Notes: a model not told the origin generated them from the sequence alone. A DNA stretch of 64,000 nucleotides from Siphonodentalium dalli (GCA_032622095.1 CP136061.1:190226369-190290368); one strand, 5' to 3'. Counted from the first letter of the stretch, positions 10,821 through 24,593 are shown. Program-made: numbers and translations.

Positions 10821-13024
10821 TTAACAGTGTGGTGGCAGCATATAGGGATACAACATCTGTGGTCTTGGTGCCAAGGAAACTGGCAACACAACTGGTCCAT
10901 TCTGGAAGCCTTGGAAGGCACTCGGTGAATACGGCAGGAATGGTCTAGGAACTGTAGCAGAAATATTATATGGAGACATGTAATCAAACGGAGACAACAT
11001 CGGCTGCACAAGCGGAAACTGACAGGAGACTGGTGACGTCGAGTTGTTTGTTGCATGCCGGGAAGACTTTGTACGTGCTCGCTTGTTCTGGAACCAGATC
11101 TGAAAATAAAAGTATATGGATTAATTAGAGCGTGCATGAGTAGGAAACGTTAACTGTTGCTTATAAATAAAATAAAATCGTATATAAATTATAAAAATAA
11201 AAATTATATTGCAAGTGATAGTAATTCAGTATTTGGTTGAACATAGAAATCACTGTGATGGAGTTGACAGAAGGATTTTCGACATTTATGGCGAATATAC
11301 GTTGATACAAGCTTTCGGTTATGGTGGTTGTATGACGTAGATTTAACGTCAGTGAAGCCCCAAGCGTCAATATGGCATTATTAATACCGAAGTAGCAATG
11401 AAACCATTATTATGCTCTGAGTGCAACCCGCGTCAGATATTATGCATTCGGGATGAGAAACTATAACTGCTAATATTTCTGGTTGCCGGTTGCATTTTAT
11501 ACAAAGAAAAAAAAATGTGGTCCGCGTCTCCCCAACGTCGTGTTATTGTCTGAATTGTATCACGGAATTCACGTAGAGTAGAGACGAATAGTTCCTACCT
11601 TGATGTTCTTCTCTGGTATATCGAGCTCGCTGGCGAGTTGTTCTCGCTCGTCGTTGTCTGGGTAAGGGTTCGTGTAGAATGAATCGAGAAGCTTCCCCAT
11701 CTGATCTGGAGAATAGTTGACTCGATTCTTTTTCTTGCTGGTTTTCTCTGCGGATGATGTTGGTGTGGTGCTTCTTGATGGCGATGGTGAGCTGTCGGTG
11801 ATGTCAGGTGAACTTCCGGTTGATGACACGTAACTGTCATCTGCATCAGCTGGTCGGACAAAATCACACCCTATAAAACCGACGCGCGTCCCTGGAACAA
11901 AAAATACTGAGATCAGAATAATGGAATTACATATTGTATATGTTCCCCATCAAGTAGATATTTATTGATTCAGAGTTCCTGGTGGAGGTGGGTGCTTCAA
12001 ATATCAGAAGATCAGTGAAACCTTTAGCTTTAGGTAATGGTGAGTCGTGCAGCCGCGTGTGCTATTTCGTATATTTGTGTTGGTGCTATATATTTACTCA
12101 GATGCAAGCTCCATATTGAGTTCATTCTATTATTTATGACACCATTCATTACACATTACCCCCCGCGCCCACATGTATGCTACAATGTGAGAGCGCCCAC
12201 ATGTATGCCATAAGGTGAGAGCGCCCACATGTATGCTATAAGGTGAGACCTGGCATGGGATTGTGCCATGCGACCTTAGTGGTCAGTTTATAACTGTTTT
12301 GGTTTCTCCGGTTTCAAAGTTGAATTATTCCATGGGCGCCAAATACATGCAGGCACAAAAATTAACAGTTACTGGTTTTATGACTGATATAGTAATGGTG
12401 AAATACCTGGACTGTTGATAGGCGTGTGCGATCTTGTTGTTATCAGACGGAAGGCATCTTCGAATGCTTTCACTTCGTCGCCAAATTTGTCGATGACATG
12501 TTGATCCTGAAAATAAAAATATTGTCTCGTTAGAGTATCGTAATGGTTAGCTATTGCAAAGAAACTCTACTCTATGCTAACGCCCGTAGCCATAGAGAGA
12601 TTCGTGGCATGATGTACGCAATGGTAACTTACAGCCAAAGCAATGCACTCTAATTATGGGCTGAATTAAGAAGCTGGTAATGATGTATTTGTTCGCCTAC
12701 AATTGCGGACAGTAAAATTCGGTTAACATCTGGTGCATATCTCGAAATATCATGAAATGAGGACGAGAAATTAAGTATTTGTATTTTTGTTGTCATGTGT
12801 GTGAACACACGGAACATTGTATAGTATACTAAAGTCTTGTTAGAAAAAAAGACGTATAGAACACCTGTCTGTTTGTGGCGTTTGCAATATAGTGTTAGCA
12901 TGTGTATTGATCGAGCAGACCTTCACATACAAATACATACAGATATATAACTTACAGGTTCCTTCGTTTGTTTGTCCATCATATCCGACAATAGAGATGA
13001 AATACAGAAATTTCTGGAATTCAT
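10821..13024 (-). CDS. Gene B1: eh1-containing paired-like homeobox transcription factor
   Basis: In transcript order the exons are 13024-12956, 12506-12407, 11891-11599 and 11099-10821, with phases 0, 1 and 0, giving 246 aa. Exon 1 carries FCISSLLSDM (eh1-like). The homeodomain is at residues 109-168 (NYSPDQMGKLL, YPDNDERE, IPEKNIKIWFQNKRAR), with the intron after residue 46 and Q50. It is paralogous to gene A: about 34 of 60 homeodomain residues are identical. The pre-homeodomain block SYVSSTGSSPDITD matches SYVSVTGSSPGTTD of A. The short C-terminus is rich in Pro, Tyr and Met and ends YMLPPHC, with no OAR motif. Relative to B2 the tail reads YNISAT and VVLPV. Residue 16 is M where B0, B2 and B3 have I. 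It is tail-to-tail with A1 and head-to-head with A2. Confidence 0.87.
12165..12248. repeat. 28-bp minisatellite in B1 intron 2
   Basis: There are three tandem copies of a unit starting GCGCCCACATGTATGC. B2 intron 2 also has three copies (30184-30267), while B3 has one. This marks expansion before the recent duplication, or loss in module 4. Confidence 0.9.
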
Positions 13025-13113
13025 GTTCGAATTATTTGTGCAAGAGAACTACCACAGTGATAACAAATTGACTCAGATTAAGTTTGCGAATGAAATCAGT
13101 GGTTGTCCCAGGG

Positions 13114-13121
13114 TATATATA
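13114..13121 (-). promoter_or_regulatory. B1 TATA box
   Basis: TATATATA on the minus strand lies about 90 bp upstream of the B1 ATG. The minus-strand CCAAT seen before B0 and B3 reads CCTAT here (ATAGG on the plus strand), so only the plus-oriented CCAAT remains. Confidence 0.5.
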
Positions 13122-13633
13122 GCAAACTGTTTGGTGTTAGAACATGACAGGAATGTTTTGAGTAATGACCGTCACAGGCTTCGTCTTTAAAAACAACCAA
13201 TCAGTACAATAATAGGCTGACAGATTTCGTGCTGTAAGCGAGATCCGAACCAAAGACATGAGAAGCAGTGTGTTCTTAGAAGCCAGGGTCGGGTGTTTAC
13301 TTTGTAATTAAGCGTCATCATTACACGGTTGAGGTTGAGAGATATCTTTATTACAGTCACCTTGGTGTAAACAATATTTATTTCAAAAAAATCAAACATA
13401 TGACATAAACATAATATACATGTAGAAATATATAGATTTATGAAGAGGATTGGACAACAAGCAAAACGCTTTTTTAAAGTCCTCTCCTCGTGGAATAAAT
13501 GTTACCTCAAGTGACAAAAATATCACTTGGGGTAATGCAGACGGGATATATAGTTTTGATTGATTGGAATATTATTTAGGATTGAGATACGGTATAACAT
13601 TGTAATACTGAAGTTAAGGGTGAGAAAGGGAAT

Positions 13634-13691
<58 letters not shown>

Positions 13692-13722
13692 TGTGGAAGA
13701 GAGAGAGCGCGAGAGAGTGAGA

Positions 13723-13770
<48 letters not shown>

Positions 13771-13782
13771 GAGAAAGAGGTT
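13634..13782. repeat. (GA)n purine tract in the B1/A2 divergent spacer
   Basis: This is the module 2 counterpart of 784-920, slightly longer and with a different order of interruptions. The remaining spacer (13025-14860) is non-coding. Confidence 0.95.
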
Positions 13783-14862
13783 TGACACAACATACATTCG
13801 ATACAAGTGGATGCGCTGTCTATACATCTGAATTATTATGTTATATTATATTAAAATTATAGCGCATGTCATTGTTAAACAAATGGTGAATTTAATCTGG
13901 GTAGGCCTAATATCATAAAACATGTATGTACATATATGTAACTTAATGTAAGGTCTATAATGTTCGATTTGTGTGAACATCATTTATCCCAAAAGAATCA
14001 TTAGAGAATTTACAAAACATACATATATCTACGAGGAAGACATTTGGGAGATAAGACGTGGATTTGACATCAAGCGCTTAAATGGAGCCATAAGAAAATA
14101 ACATAATTTACATTGTAGGAAGATATAGATGTTCGGAGCCATCCCATCAGAAGAGAACATTATTTGCATAGTGGAAAGGTAGAACTATAGAGATCGGAAG
14201 GTGAGAGACAAAAGATATGAAGTGGAAAATACCCACAGTATTCATCATTATCCACATGTCTCTGTTAACATTTAACCATAACATAATTTATCTCATATCT
14301 ACTTGTTTTCCGACGAAATAATAAAAATAGCACCTTGTTTGTGTTCAGATCCTCTACAAGCCATGCACACATCACTTCTTTCAACTATACTATTTCAGCT
14401 GCAACAACATACTATTAATTTAAATTGTTATTTTTTTTAATCGGGATAAATACTGTTTACAACAATCTCCTTTATTCCCAAATGTAAAAGTTCACATTCC
14501 AAAATTGCAGCCAAAATAGGAAAAATTCAGAAAACATAGAATATAAATCGTATTCTTGAAATCTATTGTTTGGAATACTTGATAGGTAGTGTCTTCAAAT
14601 TCTTCAAGCTATGCGTGTTGAGTGGGAAAATAAACAATATTTATTATTATTATTTTTTATTAAACGCATCTTAAATCAAAACAAATGAGGGTAGGAAATT
14701 TGTTATTTAATTCCTGACAGACGGAGCTCAAATATGCCGAAAAGGTGTCGCTGACAGTTTATGGTAGTGAAAACATAGGGCTTCGGTCCCTTTACTGAGA
14801 CATGTCGGTCTTCTTGGTGTAACGTTCTATAGCGGAATATGAGACAGGAACACGTTAATGAA

Positions 14863-14940
14863 CCAATCGCGACAGACTTGTTTGTAGAAGGCCGTCTGAA
14901 AGAACTGCTCAAATGGCTTCTGACATCTTCAGCTATATAA
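14863..14940 (+). promoter_or_regulatory. A2 core promoter: CCAAT and TATA
   Basis: The CCAAT box (14863-14867) and TATATAA (14934-14940) lie upstream of the A2 ATG at 15001, with the same spacing as in A1. Confidence 0.55.
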
Positions 14941-15000
14941 CCGCCACCAAAATGGCCAACTAGCATGAACCGTGAGTCATTCTAACAATAGCGTACCATC

Positions 15001-18000
15001 ATGAATTCTACTAGCTTCAGTATTTCCAGTTTGTTTGCTGATATGATTGGAGGTTCAGTGGGCAGAAATGTGAGTATATTTATGAAGTTTTGCGCAGAGT
15101 ATGAAGTATTTCGCGAACATCCCTATTAATGTATCTCATATGTATCAATACTTACAAACAAAATCATAATGAACTCGTTATAGAACAAAATTTATATAAA
15201 CCGTTTATAATGAAATATAACTCGTGTCTATGTTGTTCTTTAAAACGTTTTTACATGACCTGACATTGGTGTCGCAATTTAAAAAGGAACATTACGGTTG
15301 CTTGCTTAATCACAAAAAGACAATCACTAGATTCCGTAAACATATATAGGCTCCTATATATGGATATTATATTTTACTTGTATGTTTACACAATTAACAA
15401 CAATCATTGGCTCATAAACGAAGTTCTATACCGGAGTATAGAAAGAGTTAACAACTTTAGTTGTTACAGTATTCGCTATCTATTATATTTTTTGGAATTT
15501 CTGTCTGTCTGTCTGTCTTATAGACTCGAAAATTGCTCGACCGATCCGACTCAAATTTGGTATGTAAGCATACTTTGATCCTGGGAACAATACGGGCGGG
15601 CCAAAATTAACATATATATGACCGTGTCCTTGACCTCGACATTGACCTCGCTCATATACGCTCATATAGGAATGCTTCTGGAACTCGACCGATCCGACTG
15701 AAATTTGGTATGTAGGCTTACATTGATCCAGGGAACAACATGTGCAGGTCCAATTTCACGTGCGACCGTGTCCTTGACCTTGACATCACTCTTATACGCT
15801 CATATATATATATATGCATGTTTATGGACCGACTGAACGCTGTGTATGCTTCCCAGATGGAGGCGATTACGAAGAAATCCCTAAATAGCCCAGACGAAGT
15901 CGGGCACATCGTACAAATATATATAAAATATATTGTTAATGGCTAATTCGGAGAGAAACTGCAAACAGTTTAAGAATCTTTAACTTTTTTATTACAGAAA
16001 TGCTTGTTGCTTGACGATTCCATTGACGTGAATTCGATCTCTTTGGGCGACTTTAGCTTCCCACTCGACAGCAGTCTTGGTAAGTTACAATCTGGATTTT
16101 CTTTAATAACCCACCAGTCAGTAACTGCACATATATACATATATTGTTGATTGTTAACATAGAACCTATTGGGTGAAACATTAATAAAAAATAACTTGCG
16201 GCTGTTTGTGTATGAAACGTTCGACATTCCATTGACTGCTTCCTTATTTTATTATGTGATATATTATTTCTCACAGCCGCCGAACTTATCAGTGGTGACT
16301 TTGCGCGATCCACCGAACTTGATGCTAGCTACGTATCTGTTACTGGAAGCTCTCCTGGCACAACCGATCTACCACACATCAAGCATCCACTAGACAGTCA
16401 CAACAACAACAACTCACCGACACTCGTTGCTAGCACTGACATCGTAACGTTTACCAACCAGCAAACCGGCAGTCCCAGTCAAAATGACATACCAATGCCT
16501 GTCTCCCCGTCAGCAACACACAAGAAGAAAACCAACAACAAGCAGAAGAGATTCCGAACCAACTACTCTCCCGAACAACTAGACAAACTCTGTGATGCTT
16601 TTACGAGCAACTCCTACCCAGATTCCGAAATGCTAGCGAAATTAAGCGGCGAACTTGAAATTCCTGAAAAAAATATAAAGGTAAGATGCGGTTTAAAGTA
16701 CCTGGTGGCAAACTAAATATGCATGTATACATACTAAGGCGAAACTATTGATTGTAAAATAAAGTTCATTTAAAGTTAGTGTATATATCTAACATGAAAT
16801 AGATACCGCGGTATGAAATAATAGATATATGAATCGAGGACACCAGTTCTGAAAAAAACTTCTATAGCTCAATTAATATTGATTTAATTTTTCTCATATA
16901 ATAATTCAGGACAAGATGGTATATTTAGAATATCAATTTGGCGGAAACGTTCGGAGCATACAAAGAGGGAAAACTCTATTTTGTTAGCACCCTCAATAAA
17001 GGCAAAAATCAGTTCCAATCAGATGTAATTTTATCGCGAATTACACCCTGATGCATCAGAGCGGAAACCGCTTTATTATGCCTTCATACTGCGTTATAGA
17101 CAAATGATATACAGCTTATATTTTTGTTCTTTTTGTTATACTTTTCATCGTCTTCCTCGACGACATGTGCAGTGAATTATATACTGTTATATGGTAATTC
17201 ATGAATGTCATATATCGATCCATAAAGAGGGGATGTACTCAAGTTTCCTGTATTTGTGGGATTTGTTTACCCTGAAGTAATAACAAGGACTTTACCAATA
17301 TACCAAGTGTGAATACCAATGGAAATGGACATCTCTCTGGAATAAAACATGTTTGTCGACAAATCGTTTGCTATACTGATTACGACATGCTCGAGTACGA
17401 ATAGACGGGAAAAAACAGTATTTTAAGGATGGCAGCAAAACAGGAATGCAATCAATAGAACGGGCTATTTCCATGCAGGGTCTATCTCACTTGGTGACCA
17501 GATAAGACTTCAGATATGAAGTATGACTTGTTCGCTCTAGCAGAGATTGACACTTTTCAGACAAATATATCACATAAAATGTTCTATTTTACGCATACTT
17601 GTCCCAGAAATGTATTCGTTTTATTCCATAGTCAGTGCATGGATGTCTTGAGTTGATGCCCGTCTCGACATACACGATGTGTGCTAAATGTACCCCAATC
17701 CACATCCGTTAATTAATAATGATTACGTCGCGTATATATACGGACATTCGTAACTTAATTTAACATAACATAACATTTTTATTGACATAATACACCCACG
17801 CGGGCAGTTGTCATAATACAGATAATTTAAACACAAGTGAAGACAATTTCATATAAAAATATATATAACATGTATTTGTAACTCAGCACTATATTCTCAA
17901 TTATTTGCGGAAAACTGCCGAACCATGTTACAGATCAGATTGCATATGCTCGGGTGTTCAGCCTTCATGAGGAATATGAACTTTTCTATTTCATCAAAGT

Positions 18001-20133
18001 TTACGAAAATTGGTTGGTGAACTCCTATTTCAGTGAAAAATCTCTTCCGCAAATGGTTATGTTTTTCACATCTCATTATAAAGTGTTCTTCCGTTTCAAT
18101 TTCATTTGCTTCACATTTTTTACATATGCGTTTCTCGTAAGGTATTTTTGGCTGAGCGTGTCGCCCAACCTCTACCTGCAACTTATGATTGCTTACTCTA
18201 AGCTTACTGAAACACGATCTCGTATAAAAATTAGTAATTTGGAGTAAGTATGGTTCAATTTCATATTGTTCTTTGAAACAACGATACGTTCTTAATTCAT
18301 TCATACCATTTTTCTTGTTGTCATCGAATATTTCGTTTTTGAACGTTAGAATATGAACGCATTTTAATTCTTCCCGGACTTTATTGAGATATTCCAGCGA
18401 TAGGTTATTCTCTAAATCGCTTATTTTTGGCATGTGAAGTGCTTCTGTCAAAAACGGTGGAATTATATATTCCTCGCATATTTGGGCAGAATTCTGAAGT
18501 AACATATTCGGTTTTCTTTCAGACAGTTTAAGCATATATCTTACCAGCATGCCCAATTCTGCTCTTGTCGCGTGATTAGACGCCATTCTATTTAAACCCA
18601 ACACTGATTTACAAAATTTAACATGTGTAATTTCACATGGAATAGATTCGAGCGTGTTAATATTAATATGCGATGCCCATATTTCGCAACCATATAGAAC
18701 GATAGGTTTTATCAGCTTGTCAAATAGTTTACACCAAATGCTTACTGAGAAAATTTCATGTTTGCGCAAGGATGACATTAAACTATACATTGCTTTGAAC
18801 CCTTTGTTGTTAACATCTATCTGGGCTTTGCAAAATTTTCCATTCGCACAAAATTTAATACCAAGATAGGTATATTCCTTAACTGTTTCCAACGGAGTGT
18901 TGCTTAATTTAAAGGCGGTTAGTTTTTTTGTTGCTCGTTTCCTGAACATCAGGCATTTAGTTTTCTGAAGATTCACTTCTACTTTGTTCCTTATGCTGTA
19001 ATTCTCCAATTTATTCAAACATCTTTGCATACCTTCAGCAGTTTCAGATAGCATAACCAGATCATCTGCAAATAGCATATGACTTAGAGATTTTTCGCCA
19101 ACTTTAACCGGTTTGCACGAATCATCAAATTCGGCGTTAATGTGATCAATAAATATTTTGAAAATTGTGGGAGAAATAATACATCTTTGTCTAACGCCTT
19201 ATGCTCCATGCAGACATAAATTTATATTAAATCATTCAATTTGAATTGTATATATGATTTCTGTTAACCGGAACGTTTTCAATAAACATCATCGACTCAA
19301 ATTATTTTAAAATATATTATCGATACTAGATCGGTGTTACTATATATGTACAACGAAGGAGCCAAAGCCAAAGCGCGTGTGAGAACTAGCTATATTACTA
19401 ATAAGAATACGAAATATAGGGTGTACAGATCCCCACGCGTGTGATGGAAATAATATTTTCGTCCGTATATGGTCGCTATACTCTCATTAATTATATTGAT
19501 GTATTTATTTTCATATATTTTGAAATTGGCTTTTTTTTCTTCTTCCAGATATGGTTCCAGAACAAAAGAGCGAGAAAAAGAACCAGGCAGGTCACGGACG
19601 TAGATTCGACGCCGTCGACACAGGCAATGGTACTACCACTCGCCATGCCGCATATGATGCCACCATTCCACCAGTACGTACCGACTTACCAGCAGATTTC
19701 ACCACCGCCTACCACTTCACCACACTGGTACTCGAGTGGAGCTTCTCCAGCATTGAAATCAAGTTCGTCGTCAGAAACCACAGAAGAACAGCCAATAATA
19801 CATCCGAAAACCAACGATGAGACCACATCGCACCAGGATGAGCCATTGAAGTTCGACCGTCAGCCCGGTGTGCCAATCCAATTGCATCAAACGCAGACGT
19901 CAGAACACAATCCATACAAGGAATCCCCTCCGGCGAACCTATATCCGATGTCCTACAACCATTACGTGCCAGCAAACATTTCACCGCCCAACAGTCGTCC
20001 AGGGCTCACGCACAGCTATAACCAGGTTGACTACCAACAACCCTCTACCACCGCCTCGACGTCATCGCAACAGCAATTGATTAACCAGTTTAATCTGCCG
20101 TACATCCATATACATGGCTGTCCGTCTTACTGA
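15001..20133 (+). CDS. Gene A2: eh1-containing paired-like homeobox transcription factor
   Basis: The exons are 15001-15069, 15998-16079, 16277-16680 and 19549-20133, giving 379 aa with the same intron phases as A1. The eh1-like motif and homeodomain are unchanged. Differences from A1 include M for T just before PVSPSATH and I for T in the C-terminal LPYIHIHG; A3 shares both. No stop, frameshift or splice-site loss is seen, so the gene looks functional. Intron 3 (16681-19548) carries the same LINE fragment as A1. B1 is divergent upstream and B2 convergent downstream. Confidence 0.87.
15479..15914 (+). mobile_element. Degenerate Helitron-like element in A2 intron 1
   Basis: This is the same insertion as 2619-3056, with a shorter CTGT tract. 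The shared position shows that it was present before the modules were duplicated. Confidence 0.55.
17762..19199 (-). mobile_element. 5'-truncated LINE in A2 intron 3 (family 1)
   Basis: The 393-aa frame (17897-19078) appears identical to the module 1 copy, with the FADD motif and C-terminal Cys/His knuckle. It has the same truncation point and 3' tail. It is a duplicated passenger rather than an independent insertion. Confidence 0.85.
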
Positions 20134-20265
20134 GAGTTGTTCTATTTTTGTCAAAGTTCTTCGACCAGAAATACATGTCGCTGGAATTAAGTACATTTTG
20201 TTTAAGGACTGCAAAAGAGTATATGTTTTTGTTATGTACATATTTGTTAAGTTTATATATCTGCT

Positions 20266-20271
20266 AATAAA
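20266..20271 (+). terminator. A2 polyadenylation signal AATAAA
   Basis: It occupies the same position relative to the stop codon as in A1. The stretch 20300-21300 holds only the copy of the 58-nt hairpin (about 20725-20782) and no gene. Confidence 0.6.
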
Positions 20272-21307
20272 TATTTACCATGTTCAATTTATAAAGAATA
20301 TATAGTGTGTTTAATACCGTACCATTCCCTAGTATCCATATATAAGCATAGGGAATGACTATTGGTTTGAAAATGGACACCATTGGTTTGAAAAAGATTG
20401 CTATTAAAACGGATTGGACTTATATTGAATGTGTGGTGCATGTAATTGTTTAAACAAACCATGCACCATTAACTTTTATTTCATGTAATTAACGACGAAG
20501 GCCCGCCCATACACAACTACAACACCAGACAATGCAAAATGATTTCTTTGTTCATTCAAATTAAATTCTTGTCCAACTTCTTTGCACTAACGAAAATATG
20601 CACAAAAACTAAGAGGCAAAATGGGGGACTATATACTCTCGTATAAGGTTGTGAAGCGCCTCAGCCAACAATGTAAATGTGTGCATTTTAAAGCGTCTGT
20701 TGGTTTGTAAAAAGTAATACAGCGTTTGATAAATTTTTGTTCACAACTCGTATACGACTCGTTGTGAATCAAATTTATCAAACTCGTTTCATAAAAGCTT
20801 GTATCCCAACAGAGAACCTCTCTATAACTGCGCACTGGAACGAATTATGGAGTTCTATCAATATTTTAAACCTTTCTACACTGAACGGATGCTCCCATTC
20901 AATCAAGTTTATTTTCCAGACTCACAAAACGACATGAGTATTAAGACACAACATTTAACATAAATATGTCTTAATATGTAATATGTACATAGTTATAGAA
21001 TGGTCTATAATTTATTTGGAGGGGTGTTCACGAAATCTAAGCAGAAGACAGACATCCGAACATATAATACAAGTAGTAATAGTTCAGAAGTATTCCTGGC
21101 CATTGGGTTCGGTTATGACAATGTTATCATAATTGTCATGAATCACTAAGTTGGTTATCACGATTTCTGATATAGCATACAAGTAAACAACAAGGTGTTC
21201 TTTTCCTCAATAAATTGTGCAAAAAATCAACAATAACAACAAATGTCAATTAGCAAATGATGATGTTTTACTTTAAAGATGCATAATCCGAATTAACGCT
21301 CCTAAAT

Positions 21308-21482
21308 TACCTTTGCGGTGATTTTGAAAGTGGAGAACGCGTGCTCTGAGCTTCTCCAAAACGCCGCGACGACGATTCCCGTGGGTTTTTACATTTAGAT
21401 GGGAAGTTTGAACTCAATCGAGCGAACCGTTTTCGATTCTATGAAGTACATATATATATACGAAGTCTCAAAATATATAGTA
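21308..21482 (-). mobile_element. Truncated Helitron end (H0 copy)
   Basis: This is the module 2 counterpart of 8412-8586. It ends ...AAAATATATAGTA, against which the CTAG end of the next element abuts. Confidence 0.5.
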
Positions 21483-22618
21483 CTAGCAGGGTAGCCCGCC
21501 ACCGGCGGCTTGTCCGAAACATTGTTTATATTTTTTTTTAATTTTTAGCTCCACGCGTTTCAATAAGAAAAAATTGTACCCGGTAGCTCCACCCGTTTCC
21601 GAGATCTGGTCTGCGCATGCGCGAAGCTGGCTTCGCACGGGCTCGGCGACCCGATCAAATTTGTACCCGGCCCAAGATACATTCACATAGCAAATTTCAA
21701 GTCGATAGCTCCACCCGTTTCCGATATCTCGTCTGCGCATGCGCTGCACGGGCGTCGCATGGGCTCGCCGACCCGATAAAATTTGTACCCGGCGCAAGAT
21801 ACATTCACATTGCAATTTTCAAGTCGATAGCTCCACCCGTTTCCGAGATCTGCCTTTTTAATCGAGATAAATGCATTTCGTACTCGTCCTAATGTACTAT
21901 TTCGAGCGATAACAATTGTCAGACTCCCATCGTGAACCTCAACACGAAGTAAACACGTGTTTCGAGCGATAACATTGCATTGAAGTCAGACTCCCATCGT
22001 GGACCCCCAAGACGACGTAAACACGTGTTTGTTCCCGTATAACTCTGGAGACTCTGACTTCATATATATATATAATGACGTTATTAACCCCGGCCGTGCC
22101 GTTTGAGCTGATTTTAATGACTGGGAGTGGAGTACGGGTGCTCGGAGCTTCTGGAAAACGCGTGGACGACATCGTACGTGCGATTTTACCTCTAGATGGG
22201 AAGTTTGAGCTCAATCTGTCCAGCCGTTGTACTATTTCGAGCGATAACAATTGTCAGACTCCCATCGTGAACCTCAACACGAAGTAAACACGTGTTTCGA
22301 GCGATAACATTGCATTGAAGTCAGACTCCCATCGTGGACCCCCAAGACGACGTAAACACGTGTTTGTTCCGGTATAACTCTGGAGACTCTGACTTCATAT
22401 ATATATATAATGACGTTATTAACCCCGGCCGTGCCGTTTGAGCTGATTTTGATGAATGGGAGTGGAGAACGGGTGCTCTGAGCTTTTCTAAACTGCGACT
22501 ACGGCGGTGTCGGTGGTATTTTACACTTACATACGAAATTTGAGCTCGATCGGATCAGTCGTTTAGGATTCTATGAAGTACACACATATATATATACGAA
22601 GTCTCAAAATATATAGTA
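21483..22618 (-). mobile_element. Helitron HB1 (CTAG-CAGGGTAGCCCGCC type)
   Basis: The minus-strand 3' end is a CCGCC-GGT-GGCGG hairpin followed by GCTACCCTG and CTAG. This is a different terminus from H1-H3, but the element shares their 122-bp core repeats. The 5' half contains a tandem duplication of about 335 bp (from 21893 and 22228) with CGAGCGATAACA blocks. No transposase frame is seen. It is repeated almost exactly at 24594-25729. Confidence 0.7.
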
Positions 22619-23426
22619 CTAGCAGGTTAGCCCGCCACCGGCGGCTTGTCCGAAACATGACATTTTTATATATATTTTTTTAATTTTTAGCTCCACGCGT
22701 TTCAATAAGAAAAATTGTACCCGGTAGCTCCACCCGTTTCCGAGAACTGGTCTGCGCATGAAAATTTGTACCCGGCGCAAGATACATTCACATGCCAAAT
22801 TTCAAGTCGATAGCTCCACCCGTTTCCGAGATCTCGTCTGCGCATGCGCTGCACGGGCGTCGCACGGGCTCGGCGACCCGATAAAATTTGTACCCGGCGC
22901 AAGATACATTCACATAGCAAATTTCAAGTCGATAGCTCCACCCGTTTCCGAGATCTCGTCTGCGCATGCGCTGCACGGGCGTCGCACGGGCTCGGCGACC
23001 CGATAAAATTTGTACCCGGCGCAAGATACATTCACATAGCAAATTTCAAGTCGATAGCTCCACCCGTTTCCGAGATCTCGTCTGCGCATGCGCTGCACGG
23101 GCGTCGCACGGGCTCGCCAATACGACAACGACCACCGCCTGGTCAAACTACACACACGTACCAAGTTTCGTCCCGATCGGTCGAGAATCGTAGATTTGTA
23201 TGAAGTACAACACACACACAAACATAAATATATAAGAGAGATATGTAAATTAGATAGATTGTATCAAAATATATAGGAGAGATATGTAAATGATCTACAC
23301 ACCATTACTGGTGTTTGTCAAAGTTTAGTGGGGTATATCAATACTCATTCACGATCATATCATTGAGGTCCGGAGGGTGTGGGCTATCTCTCGAATACAA
23401 GGAGTTCTCAAAATATATAGAAGAGA
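22619..23426 (-). mobile_element. Helitron HB2 with flanking remnant
   Basis: It starts with CTAG-CAGGTTAGCCCGCC on the last A of HB1. Three near-identical core repeats are followed by the TACCAAGTTTCGTCCCGATC block and AT-rich ends. The section after about 23215, including a duplicated AGAGAGATATGTAAAT motif, may be an older element end. Confidence 0.6.
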
Positions 23427-24593
23427 CTAGCAGGTTAGCCCGCCACTGGCGGCATTCGTCCCATGGCTTTGTTTCAGAAACATGACATTTTTGTAATTAT
23501 TTTGTTTTTATTTATTTTTGTTTTTTATTTTTGAATATGAATTTAATGTTTTTTAAATACAATATATTTTGTTTCTGAATTGTTTTTTTATTGTTAATTT
23601 TTTTAATTTTATATTGTTTTAATTAAATTGTAAATTGTTTTAATTAATTTTTTTGTTTCTGGCGGAAAAATTTACCCGTAGAAATCCCCCCTTCCTAGGA
23701 ACGACAGACAACGCATTCTTTGTTTCGTGAAATCTCTCTACGATAACATTGCATTGAATTTAAAACAAACGCTTCCCGTCGGGAAATCTGTCTGCATAAT
23801 ATTTTGAGTCTGCCGTACCCGTCGTAATGTCGTCTCTCTGCATAATAGATAACATTGCATTGAATCTGTTGTTGGCATTCAGGGCTTCGGGTCGTTGTTG
23901 TTGGCATCACGGCTCCCCGAAAACTCTCACATTGCCGAAAACGTGTATTTAGTAATATCGTTGTTGTTGATATTTACGGCTTGGGGGCTATTTTCTTATT
24001 TAGCAAGTTTGAGCTCAATCGGTTCGAGTCTATAAAGGACACACTCATATATATGACACTTCCCGTGGGTAGCAAGTTTGAGCTCAATCGGCATTCCCTG
24101 GAATTTCCCGTAGATTGGCAGATTCCATTAGCTTTATAACGGTATATCTGGGGAGAAATCTGATGCTATATTCGTGATTATCTGGGATGATTTCGGTATA
24201 TAACTATATACTGTAAAAACAAAGCGCGCCATCCGTGCTCGCAGGGTTGGTCAGAAACAAATGTTTTTTAAATTTAATGTATGTTCCGTATATCTCTCTG
24301 CAGATGCAAATAACGTTGAATGGCAAACAGACGCTCTTTATAGAGATGCGTCAAAAACAAACGCTCATTAAATAATCACTTGATTAACCCCCGCCGTGCC
24401 TTTGTGGTGATTTGAGATTGGAGAACGGGTGCTCTGAGCTTATCTAAACCTTGACCACGGTCGTGTCGGTGGGATTTGACACTTACATAGGAAGTTTGAG
24501 CTCAATCTTTACACGCGTTTTGGATTCTATGAAGTACACGCACACATACACACATATATACGAAGTCTCAAAATATATAGTATAGATAGAAGA
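23427..24593 (-). mobile_element. Helitron HB3, degenerate
   Basis: It starts CTAG-CAGGTTAGCCCGCCACTGGCGG, followed by a T-rich stretch (23460-23660) and diverged HB-type interior. It ends with the CTCAAAATATATAG block. It has no clear core repeats. It lies between the two near-identical copies HB1 and HB4. Confidence 0.55.

Larger units (their letters stand above)
1..12852. repeat. Tandem module 1 (A1 gene plus body of B1)
   Basis: The sequence starting at base 1 restarts at 12853, 30871 and 60458, always right after a run of A's followed by GA. This copy is the shortest. It holds the first exon of B0, all of A1, three Helitrons and exons 2-4 of B1, so each module boundary falls between exons of a B gene. 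Module 1 and module 2 differ by scattered single bases, a 24-bp gap near 4505 and the size of the Helitron block. Confidence 0.93.
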
